Positions 45,750 through 52,653 of a stretch of 64,000 bases of DNA are shown in pieces. Origin of the DNA: a virus; the IMG/VR virus record IMGVR_UViG_3300008259_003680, positions 1 through 64,000 of that record. One strand, given 5' to 3'. The notes below the pieces were generated by a model, which saw only the letters and a list, made by a program, of their open reading frames with translations, was not told the origin of the DNA and ran no database searches. Each line of letters begins with the position of its first letter. Within the stretch, counting starts at the first letter, position 1. The translations under genes and the position numbers were made by a program.

Positions 45750-46337
45750 ATGAGCGACAAATTAGAGAAATTAAAACTGAACAAACTTATTCAAGAGTAC
45801 AATTATTTGATGATAGATTTTGAATATAAAATGGAGGTTGTTGAAGAATATCGGCAACCATTTATGAATGATGTTGCCGAAAAAAGAAAAACCGAGGAAC
45901 CAAAACCACCACCACCTCCCCCACCAATTAATGAGAACAAAAACGAAGAACCGAAAAAAAAAGATCCGAAAATAAAAGATGAGGTTTTGGATGATGAAAC
46001 AAAAGGTAAAATCAAAAAGATATTTCGTGACATTGTTAAAAAATCACATCCAGATAAAATTGGTTCTGATGAACATTTGGAAATTTATATTTCGGCAAAA
46101 GACGCATATGAGGATAATGACCTAATGGAACTGTATAGAATTTGTGGAAAATTGGGTATTTCTGTTGATCCGGAAGTTCAAGATATGTTATTGCTTGAGG
46201 AATTAATTGAAATGAAACGACAAGAAATTAAAAATCTTGAATCATCATTTATTTGGTCGTGGATTAAAACCGAAACACAAGAACAAAAAGACGGATTGGT
46301 TAATCAGTTTATTAAAACACATCATCAGAAATTCTAA
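45750..46337 (+). CDS. DnaJ-like J-domain protein with polyproline linker, 195 aa
   Basis: An N-terminal coiled coil (1-40) is followed by a proline tract (53-59) and charged linker. A J-domain-like segment follows at residues 84-130 with IKKIFRDIVKKSHPDK, where HPD (100-102) is the motif that stimulates Hsp70 ATPase activity. The C-terminal helices (about 140-195) are unique. The protein could recruit the host DnaK to a phage assembly step or to a host target. It is convergent with the methyltransferase gene, with one base between their stops. The J-domain looks shortened after HPD, so binding to DnaK is likely but untested. Confidence 0.72.
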   Translation: MSDKLEKLKLNKLIQEYNYLMIDFEYKMEVVEEYRQPFMNDVAEKRKTEEPKPPPPPPPINENKNEEPKKKDPKIKDEVLDDETKGKIKKIFRDIVKKSHPDKIGSDEHLEIYISAKDAYEDNDLMELYRICGKLGISVDPEVQDMLLLEELIEMKRQEIKNLESSFIWSWIKTETQEQKDGLVNQFIKTHHQKF

Positions 46338-46338
46338 A

Positions 46339-46929
46339 TCATTTAATAAAATACCAGCTTGAGAATAATTCTGGAGTAAAATTAATTTTCACATCATATT
46401 TTTTGATTATTTCATCAATTGCTGTATTAACTCCGAAATTACCCAAAAAGTTATCACCAGAATAAATTGCCTTATCTTTGTTGTTGTCAAGAAATTTTCC
46501 GTCGTACCAATGAATCATCATATAATCGTGTCCGGCAATTAATCCACCTTTTTTAACTTTTGGAAACCAGTTATTAAAATCGGTCATAAAACCATCATAT
46601 GAATGGTTGGCATCCAAATATACAAAATCCAAACTATCATCTGAAAATAACTTGCAAGCCACTTCTGAAGGCATTCGCATCATATGTGCCCTATCGGCAA
46701 ATTTTGATATGTTTTTTATACAGTCAACAATAACACCCGAATCTTCATCGTTGTTATTTGTGTCAATATAATCGTCAATTTTTCTCCACACATCAACCAT
46801 AAACAACGTACCATCCTTCCATCTGGACAAAAGTGCTTTTGAAAATTCACCTCTTAACGTTCCAACCTCAACACCTTTTTTGTAGTTGTTTCTTACCAAA
46901 ATATCTGAAATTATATCTTCCCTTCTCAT
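46339..46929 (-). CDS. Class I SAM-dependent methyltransferase (Methyltransf_24-like), 196 aa
   Basis: The fold begins with the SAM-binding glycine loop KGVEVGTLRGEFSKAL. It continues with LFMVDVW (end of strand beta 2, acidic ribose binder) and DFVYLDANHSYDG, the motif of small-molecule and sugar O-methyltransferases in the Methyltransf_24/FkbM-related group. GGLIAGHDYM follows. Likely substrates are sugars or glycan side groups, in line with the adjacent GT8 glycosyltransferase, whose end overlaps it by four bases. The target is not known. No DNA-methyltransferase motif is present. Confidence 0.8.
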   Translation of the reverse strand: MRREDIISDILVRNNYKKGVEVGTLRGEFSKALLSRWKDGTLFMVDVWRKIDDYIDTNNNDEDSGVIVDCIKNISKFADRAHMMRMPSEVACKLFSDDSLDFVYLDANHSYDGFMTDFNNWFPKVKKGGLIAGHDYMMIHWYDGKFLDNNKDKAIYSGDNFLGNFGVNTAIDEIIKKYDVKINFTPELFSSWYFIK

Positions 46930-47666
46930 AATTTTAATTTTAAAACTTTAGAATAATATTCAAACCAATAACGTTCTTGCCACAATGTACCTTCTTCCAA
47001 ATACACTGGTGGTTTGTTCTGCCAAGGTTTTTTAACAACATAATGTAATATCTTAACATATTTTGGCAAACCCAAATTTTTAAAAATTCCTTTATTGTAA
47101 ATTTTCAAAAAGTTATAGGAAATCGGAATATCGGTTATAACATCCAAAAAATAGTTATTGATTATGTCCTGATCCAAATGTTCGGTAATTCCGTACAATT
47201 CGGTTAATTTAATTAAGTCTGTTGTTATTTTTGTATTTAAATATTTTTTATTTATAACCATAACACCGGTATTGTGTTGATCAATAAATAATTCTCTAAC
47301 CGCACCAAAATCGTCCTTGAAATCAATTAAATAATCAATATTACCCAAAATAAGGGTGTCAGAATCTAAAAATATAATTTTATCAAAATCCACCATTGAA
47401 AAAAGTTCAAACTTGGTATAATCACCAAAGGCCATTCGTTCTTTTTTCATCTCATTTATTTTCTCATATTTTGATTCATCATATCTTTTTAATGAGATAT
47501 TATCATAAATTTTTCTTGACGTGATTAAATCTTCGTCCGTCAAATCATTTGATATAATAACAAAAGGAAAATTTTCATTCTCAATTCTTGGGTTATTTTC
47601 AATAAGTGATTTTAACATCACTTCAAACCCAACTAAATAATTTTTATCGCAATTTGTAACAAACAT
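46926..47666 (-). CDS. Glycosyltransferase family 8-like, 246 aa
   Basis: The protein looks like a GT-A retaining glycosyltransferase of the glycogenin/GT8 kind. It starts FVTNCDKNYLVGFEVMLKSL, has the metal-binding DxD motif in FLDSDTLILG (D101, D103), then NTGVMVIN, HLDQDIINNYF and KILHYVVKKPW, all typical positions of the family. It would transfer a sugar from a nucleotide donor to a protein or glycan. It overlaps the methyltransferase gene by four bases (ATGA type), so the pair probably makes a methylated sugar decoration. The 91-base space to the divergent sulfotransferase gene has no clear promoter. Confidence 0.85.
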   Translation of the reverse strand: MFVTNCDKNYLVGFEVMLKSLIENNPRIENENFPFVIISNDLTDEDLITSRKIYDNISLKRYDESKYEKINEMKKERMAFGDYTKFELFSMVDFDKIIFLDSDTLILGNIDYLIDFKDDFGAVRELFIDQHNTGVMVINKKYLNTKITTDLIKLTELYGITEHLDQDIINNYFLDVITDIPISYNFLKIYNKGIFKNLGLPKYVKILHYVVKKPWQNKPPVYLEEGTLWQERYWFEYYSKVLKLKL

Positions 47667-47757
47667 ATGATAATTCTAAAATAACAAATTATTTTTTAAA
47701 TGGTTGAGGGTTTAAAAAAACAAATTATTTTGTTATCATTCATTTAAAAAACAAGTT

Positions 47758-48579
47758 ATGGTAAAAAAGATATTTTTTCAAAGTTCATTACCCAGGGCCG
47801 GGTCAACATTATTTCAAAATGTTATTTCACAAAATCCAGAATTTTATGCGACTCCAACTTCTGGAGTACTGGAATTAATTTACGCATCAAGAGGAAACTA
47901 TACCAATTCACCTGAGTTCAAAGCTCAAGATGGTGAATTAATGAAAAAAGGATTTTTGTCCTTTTGTAAAAACGGTGTTGAAGGGTTTTTTAATGGTATC
48001 ACTGATAAACCTTATGTGGTTGATAAAAGTAGAGGTTGGGGAGTCCATTATAATTGGTTAAATTCATTTTATCCGAACGCAAAAGTCGTATGTATGGTAA
48101 GAGACCTAAGAGGCATTTTTGCTTCAATGGAGAAGAACTATAGAAAAAATATGCACCTTGATAGTGGCATTGTTAATCATTCACAAATGAAGGGAACCAC
48201 AACAGAAAAAAGGATTGATATTTGGTCAAGTTCCCAACCAGTTGGACTTGCAATTGAAAGGTTGTACCAAATTTTAAAGGAGGGTAACGGAAGAAATATG
48301 TTATTTATTCGTTTTGAGGACTTTTGTTTGGACCCAAAAACACAAATGGAAAGAGTATATAACTATTTTGAATTACCTTATTATGAAGGACATGATTTTG
48401 ATAACGTAGCTCAAGTAACAAAAGAAGATGATTCAGTATATGGTATTTATGGTGATCACGTAATAAAACAAAAAATTGAACCACAAAAATTGGATTATAA
48501 AGAAGTTTTGGGTATCAATGTATGTAGTAATATAAAAAGTAAATATAAGTGGTTCTACGATGAATTCAGATACAACTAA
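47758..48579 (+). CDS. Sulfotransferase, PAPS-dependent, 273 aa
   Basis: The protein has the two PAPS-binding signatures: the 5'-phosphosulfate loop SLPRAGSTLFQNV (10-22) and the 3'-phosphate site CMVRDLRGIFASM (112-124), where the conserved Arg and Ser lie at R115 and S123. The rest fits the sulfotransferase fold (RFEDFCLDP, MERVYNYFEL). It would move sulfate from PAPS to a hydroxyl or amino group of a sugar, protein or small molecule. The gene overlaps the APS kinase fusion gene by 20 bases. A coupled supply of PAPS is therefore built in. There is no signal peptide or membrane helix, so the acceptor is cytoplasmic. Confidence 0.88.
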   Translation: MVKKIFFQSSLPRAGSTLFQNVISQNPEFYATPTSGVLELIYASRGNYTNSPEFKAQDGELMKKGFLSFCKNGVEGFFNGITDKPYVVDKSRGWGVHYNWLNSFYPNAKVVCMVRDLRGIFASMEKNYRKNMHLDSGIVNHSQMKGTTTEKRIDIWSSSQPVGLAIERLYQILKEGNGRNMLFIRFEDFCLDPKTQMERVYNYFELPYYEGHDFDNVAQVTKEDDSVYGIYGDHVIKQKIEPQKLDYKEVLGINVCSNIKSKYKWFYDEFRYN

Positions 48580-49609
48580 AAACAATCTAACAAAACACGA
48601 ACAAGTTGTTACAAAACTTGAAAGACAAAATCTTTTAAAACAAAAGTCACCAGTGATTTGGTTAACTGGCTTATCGGGGTCAGGAAAATCAACCATCGCA
48701 AATGAACTAGCAAGGCAATTATTTGAAATGGGTAAATTATCGTACATTTTGGATGGTGATAATATTAGACTTGGACTTAATAAAGATTTAGGATTTTCTG
48801 ATGATGACAGAAAAGAGAACATTAGAAGGATTGCCGAAACTGCAAAACTTTTTTCAGACGCCGGTGTTATCACAATAACGGCATTTATTTCACCATTTAT
48901 TAATGATAGGGAGTTAGCTAAAGAAATAATTGGTGAAAGTGATTTTTTTGAAATATTTGTTGATAGTTCATTGGAATTATGTGAAACAAGGGACCCAAAA
49001 GGGTTGTACAAAAAAGCAAGAGCGGGTGAAATTAAAATGTTTACCGGGATTGACTCACCTTATGAAAAACCAATAAATCCTTTTATGGTGTTAAAAACCG
49101 AAAATACAACACCGGAAGACTTGGCGAAAAAAATAATAAAAAAAATAACATTTTATTTTTTGTGGGAAAAAATCAATCACGGGGGTGAACCAACAAATAA
49201 TAAAGATAAAAAATATGCAATTTTTATAGGCCGTTTTCAACCTCCACATTTGGGTCATTTTCAGTTAATTGAACAAAAGTTAAACGAAGGGGTCCCCGCA
49301 CTTATTATGGTAAGAGACATTGAACCGGACGAAAAAAATCCATTTACAACTGAACAAACAATCAATATGGTTGAAAAATATCACCATTCAAAAGGACACG
49401 ACGTAAAAGTTATGTCAATTCCGGATATTGAATCAGTTAACTTTGGTAGGGGTGTAGGTTATGAAATTAATGAGTTTATTCCACCAAAAGATTTGGCATT
49501 TATTTCTGCAACAAAAATTAGAGAATCAATCAAAAATAGTGATGATACCTGGAGAAATATGGTTGATGAGTCAATACAAAATGATGTTATAGAATATTTA
49601 AAAGTATGA
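48560..49609 (+). CDS. APS kinase fused to a HxGH nucleotidyltransferase (possible PAPS synthase-like protein)
   Basis: Residues 32-200 are a full adenylylsulfate kinase: P-loop GLSGSGKST (37-45), DGDNIRLGLNKDLGFS, DRKENIRR, AFISPF and DPKGLYKKARAGEIKMFTGID. It makes PAPS from APS and ATP. Residues 215-349 are a nucleotidyltransferase of the HxGH family with YAIFIGRFQPPHLGHF (H230, H233) and ISATKIR (315-321), resembling NadM/FAD-synthase enzymes. The order, APS kinase then a Rossmann-like nucleotidyltransferase, parallels animal PAPS synthetase, in which the second half is ATP sulfurylase. Whether this half makes APS or NAD-type products is not resolved. It is coupled to the sulfotransferase and the DUF2061 genes. 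Confidence 0.9.
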   Translation: MNSDTTKNNLTKHEQVVTKLERQNLLKQKSPVIWLTGLSGSGKSTIANELARQLFEMGKLSYILDGDNIRLGLNKDLGFSDDDRKENIRRIAETAKLFSDAGVITITAFISPFINDRELAKEIIGESDFFEIFVDSSLELCETRDPKGLYKKARAGEIKMFTGIDSPYEKPINPFMVLKTENTTPEDLAKKIIKKITFYFLWEKINHGGEPTNNKDKKYAIFIGRFQPPHLGHFQLIEQKLNEGVPALIMVRDIEPDEKNPFTTEQTINMVEKYHHSKGHDVKVMSIPDIESVNFGRGVGYEINEFIPPKDLAFISATKIRESIKNSDDTWRNMVDESIQNDVIEYLKV

Positions 49610-50037
49610 GTCAAGAAAAAACATACCAAATAAGATACAACACACATTCAAAAGATGATAATGATAGTTGGAGGTTAATATGTGATGGTGAAGAAACGTT
49701 GGTTTCTGACATTATTATAACATCAAAAACAAGAACAACAAAAGATTATATTGAAGATTTGGGAAACAAATATCACATTACTTGTGAAGGGGTTTTGGAG
49801 GTTAAAGATAATGTTGCTCACATTAAAACAAAAAGACCGGATAATCCGAATATTCGTCACATCTTAAAAACGATAACCTATAGATTAACAGCAACTTGTG
49901 TAACCGTATTAACCGCATATTTTTTGGGTATGTCCTTGGAAGTGTCATCATTAATCGGAATTGGAGAATTAACAATTAAACCTTTTATTTATTTTTTACA
50001 CGAAAAATTATGGTTTAAATTCGGAAATTTTAAATGA
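49606..50037 (+). CDS. Fusion of a small phage domain with a DUF2061 membrane domain, 143 aa
   Basis: Residues 1-75 resemble a stand-alone domain common in phages (DSWRLICDGEETLVSDI and KYHITCEG segments). Residues 84-140 match DUF2061, a short membrane domain with RHILKTITYRLTATCVTVLTAYFLG and KPFIYFLHEKLW. From memory, DUF2061 genes often sit near sulfate-activation genes (cysD, cysN, cysC, cysQ) in Bacteroidota. That fits its place here after an APS kinase gene, with a four-base ATGA overlap. It has one or two membrane helices. A sulfate- or sulfation-related role is inference. It converges on the glycosyltransferase gene with an eight-base overlap. Confidence 0.75.
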   Translation: MSQEKTYQIRYNTHSKDDNDSWRLICDGEETLVSDIIITSKTRTTKDYIEDLGNKYHITCEGVLEVKDNVAHIKTKRPDNPNIRHILKTITYRLTATCVTVLTAYFLGMSLEVSSLIGIGELTIKPFIYFLHEKLWFKFGNFK

Positions 50038-51055
50038 TTTTCTCCAAAACTTTTATAACTTCCTCAGTTGAGGTGTAATCTTCAATTTCATAATCAACCG
50101 ATTCCAAATTGTTTTTTCCGATTCTAATCATATTTGTTTGGAATTCGTGATCAAGTGGTGTACAATCACTTATCATAATGACCGGTTTACCACAACCCCA
50201 AGCAACCCAAGATAGACCAGATGATACACCCATAAAAAACTCAGAATAAAACAAATCAACCATTCGTTCTTTTAATGGATAGTCGCCGGTTAAATTGATT
50301 ACATTTTCTAATGTTGTCGATTCTTTTGATATAACAACCACTTTAATACCTTTTGAGTTTAAATAATTAACGACGTTTTGCCATCCGTTCGGTTCCTTCC
50401 ATTCCTTTTTTGGTGCACTACCTTTTTCAGAAATACAAACATATCTACCAGATATTCTCCGATGATTATGTTCAATTGATTTCATTAAGTCCGGAACTAT
50501 TTCCGTATATTCTAGACCCAATATATCACAAGCGGTTTGTTGAAGTGGTATTTTTTTTGAATCTTTTGGTGAGTAAACACCGTCATTGTCGTGAGCACCA
50601 ATATAATATTGAGCGTACACATTATGGGCTTGTGTATTTGGTTCTAAAAATAAAATGTCCGGATATACGTGTTTAAAAATATCATTAAAATACGCCGAAC
50701 ATAAAACATGACAATTGTGTTTTTTTCTAAACTCATCAACATATGGAATCCAAGCCAAGTTATCACCCAAGGCCCTACCATCAATTTTTATAAAAACATA
50801 TTTGTTTGTAAGGTCAAACTTATCGGTATGGATTAGTTCGTTGTCCTTATAAATTTTAATTAACCAGTCACAATACCATTGTCTATAACCATATACTTTT
50901 TCGTTTGAATAAAAGGTTTGTGAATGAACAATTTCTGAAGTTTGGTTATCAATGAATTCAATAAAATATTCATTTTGCTCATTTTCAATGATTACGCAAG
51001 CCGGTGCGTTTCCTTGAAGTGGTAAAGTTGTTTTATAATTAATCTTGATTTGCAT
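50030..51055 (-). CDS. Glycosyltransferase, GT9/autotransporter heptosyltransferase-like, 341 aa
   Basis: The C-terminal GT-B half has GRALGDNLAWIPYVDEF, CHVLCSAYF, RYVCISEKGSAPKKEW and FFMGVSSGLSWVAWGCGKPVIMIS, a pattern of ADP-heptose-type transferases related to Aah/TibC, which glycosylate autotransporter adhesins. About 90 N-terminal residues form a beta domain. A longer frame from TTG 51130 exists, but the ATG at 51055 overlaps the previous gene by only 17 bases and begins the domain cleanly. The neighbour on the same strand is DUF2827, and the upstream fibre gene is YadA-like, so the phage fibre itself is a candidate acceptor. Confidence 0.72.
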   Translation of the reverse strand: MQIKINYKTTLPLQGNAPACVIIENEQNEYFIEFIDNQTSEIVHSQTFYSNEKVYGYRQWYCDWLIKIYKDNELIHTDKFDLTNKYVFIKIDGRALGDNLAWIPYVDEFRKKHNCHVLCSAYFNDIFKHVYPDILFLEPNTQAHNVYAQYYIGAHDNDGVYSPKDSKKIPLQQTACDILGLEYTEIVPDLMKSIEHNHRRISGRYVCISEKGSAPKKEWKEPNGWQNVVNYLNSKGIKVVVISKESTTLENVINLTGDYPLKERMVDLFYSEFFMGVSSGLSWVAWGCGKPVIMISDCTPLDHEFQTNMIRIGKNNLESVDYEIEDYTSTEEVIKVLEKII

Positions 51056-52247
51056 TACTATTTTTATACAGGTTTGTTTCTGGGTTATATTCCAAATAAG
51101 TATTTGGTATGTTATTAAATAAGTTTTCAATTAATAGATCATACATACTTATCAGTTCTTCATTTTCGGCAAAGTATCTATTTAATACCTGGTCGTTTCT
51201 TTTGTCATATTCCTCAATATTTTCATCATGATGTTTTAAAATATAATTTAACATCTTTCCACCTTCTTTTGTATTGGAACCTTCGTAATAATAACCCAAA
51301 TCCTTACAAAGTGGTGCATTGTGTAATATTGGATAACCCATATAAACTGCGTCCAGATATAAATAATTGAGGGGGTTTAACAATTGGTGTGATACAATTA
51401 CATCCGCGTGTTGAGATAAGATATAGGGTGTTTGATATCTACTTTCGGCAGTTATCATTTTGTCCTTACCCAAATCAAGTTTTTTAATAAGTTGAACAAA
51501 GTTTTGTTTTTTGTTTAACTTATCACCTCCAAAAATATACACATTCTCAATATTTTCTTTCCCTTCTGATCTATAACTTTCTTCACAAACAAATATTGGA
51601 ATCAAACAAAATTTAACCACATTAATGTTTGGTTCCATTATTGCGATGTTCTTTTTTTCCTTTCCGATTTGGTATCTAAAATCTTTTTTATAATGACCGG
51701 ATTTGTAACCTTTCTCAATGTCAAGTATGGAATTTTTTATAAACTTATAGTGCCATATAAATGGAACAGCTAAAGCGTTTGTTCTATGGAGTGTTGAAAA
51801 ATAACCTTGACAGGTCTCGTGTTGTTGGGGGACATACCAAACTTCATCGTATAAATCCTCATTTTCATATTCAGTGGTTTTAAAACCTTCGTGGAATAAA
51901 AACTTCTCAACACCTAATATGTAGTTATTTCCACACTTATAAGAAATTACTTTTTTGTTTTTATCCTTTTTAAATTCCTCAACTAAGTCCCATTTCATTT
52001 GTGAACCCATCGCAACTAACAAATCCATTTCAGAATATGCGTCGTCAAAATACCTTAGTTTAACACCATCAAAATGTTTGGGGAGTGTTTCTGGTACGTC
52101 AATTTTATTTACATTCAATAAATAAACATCATAATTTTTAGTTGAATGTGTCAACATATGGATAAAATAAAATATGTTGAGTTTTAACCCATTTGTCCAA
52201 ATGGATTCATTTACATCTTTGAGAGATATGCTTACACCTATTTTCAT
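51039..52247 (-). CDS. DUF2827 family, glycosyltransferase-like, 402 aa
   Basis: The N-terminus reads KIGVSISLKDVNESIWTNGLKLNIFYFIHML, the signature of the DUF2827 family. These are thought to be GT-B-type glycosyltransferases and are found near surface polysaccharide genes. The C-terminal part has HADVIVSHQLLNPLNYLYLDAVYMGYPILHN, which resembles a nucleotide-sugar binding site. It probably acts with the following GT9-like gene, which it overlaps by 17 bases. It lies downstream of the fibre terminator at 52277-52300. The exact donor and acceptor are unknown. Confidence 0.78.
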   Translation of the reverse strand: MKIGVSISLKDVNESIWTNGLKLNIFYFIHMLTHSTKNYDVYLLNVNKIDVPETLPKHFDGVKLRYFDDAYSEMDLLVAMGSQMKWDLVEEFKKDKNKKVISYKCGNNYILGVEKFLFHEGFKTTEYENEDLYDEVWYVPQQHETCQGYFSTLHRTNALAVPFIWHYKFIKNSILDIEKGYKSGHYKKDFRYQIGKEKKNIAIMEPNINVVKFCLIPIFVCEESYRSEGKENIENVYIFGGDKLNKKQNFVQLIKKLDLGKDKMITAESRYQTPYILSQHADVIVSHQLLNPLNYLYLDAVYMGYPILHNAPLCKDLGYYYEGSNTKEGGKMLNYILKHHDENIEEYDKRNDQVLNRYFAENEELISMYDLLIENLFNNIPNTYLEYNPETNLYKNSNANQD

Positions 52248-52276
52248 GTTTTAAATATAATTATTTTCAAAAAAAA

Positions 52277-52300
52277 ATGGAGTCCATTTCTGAACTCCAT
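52277..52300 (-). terminator. Terminator after the fibre gene cluster
   Basis: Arms ATGGAGT and ACTCCAT enclose a ten-base loop. On the minus strand TTTTTTTTTG follows. It ends the transcript of the tail fibre and its C-terminal segment, separating them from the glycosyltransferase genes. Confidence 0.8.
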
Positions 52301-52321
52301 CTTTCTTTTTTTTATCTAAGA

Positions 52322-52651
52322 TTAAATATCACCGTAGATAATTAATTTACTAACAGCAGACGGCGCGGTATTAAATGTAATTGTATTACCTACAATTGTA
52401 TAATCATTACCTCCATCTTGTTGAAGTAAACCATTTAAGAACACTTGTTCTCTGTTTGCAACTAATGTTCCAGTTGTAACTTCAAACACATTATTTGTTC
52501 CATCAACTGCACCTGAGTAGGCCAATCTTTGGAATGCACCAGTTGTTACATTTGAAATCGCATCATCAACATAAAGTTTTGTAACCAATGTCAAATCATC
52601 AAATTGAGTTAAACCAGATGGTTGAGCTGTCAATCTAATGTTATCAGACAT
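52322..52651 (-). CDS. C-terminal segment of the tail fibre, now a separate frame, 109 aa
   Basis: From the ATG at 52651 the frame encodes MSDNIRLTAQPSGL followed by a small strand-rich domain (VFLNGLLQQDGGNDYTI). The same frame is open upstream to 52816, where it reads YSHAEGEGTI, GTFNVSGDTQLAIIGNG and NRSNLAEFYTTGLT. It therefore continues the SHAEG fibre of the 52654-55872 gene, but is one frame off. The segment was probably part of one fibre before a deletion of about 25 bases. Its final domain is related to the C-terminus of the 165-aa protein at 56311-56808. Confidence 0.75.
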   Translation of the reverse strand: MSDNIRLTAQPSGLTQFDDLTLVTKLYVDDAISNVTTGAFQRLAYSGAVDGTNNVFEVTTGTLVANREQVFLNGLLQQDGGNDYTIVGNTITFNTAPSAVSKLIIYGDI

Positions 52652-52653
52652 TG

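Noticed and set aside
48433-49011. 192-aa minus-strand open frame over the APS kinase domain
   Set aside because: The opposite strand carries the full set of APS kinase motifs; the antisense frame has none.
51056-51130. Upstream TTG start extending the GT9-like gene
   Set aside because: It would overlap the DUF2827 gene by about 90 bases; the ATG at 51055 gives a normal 17-base overlap.
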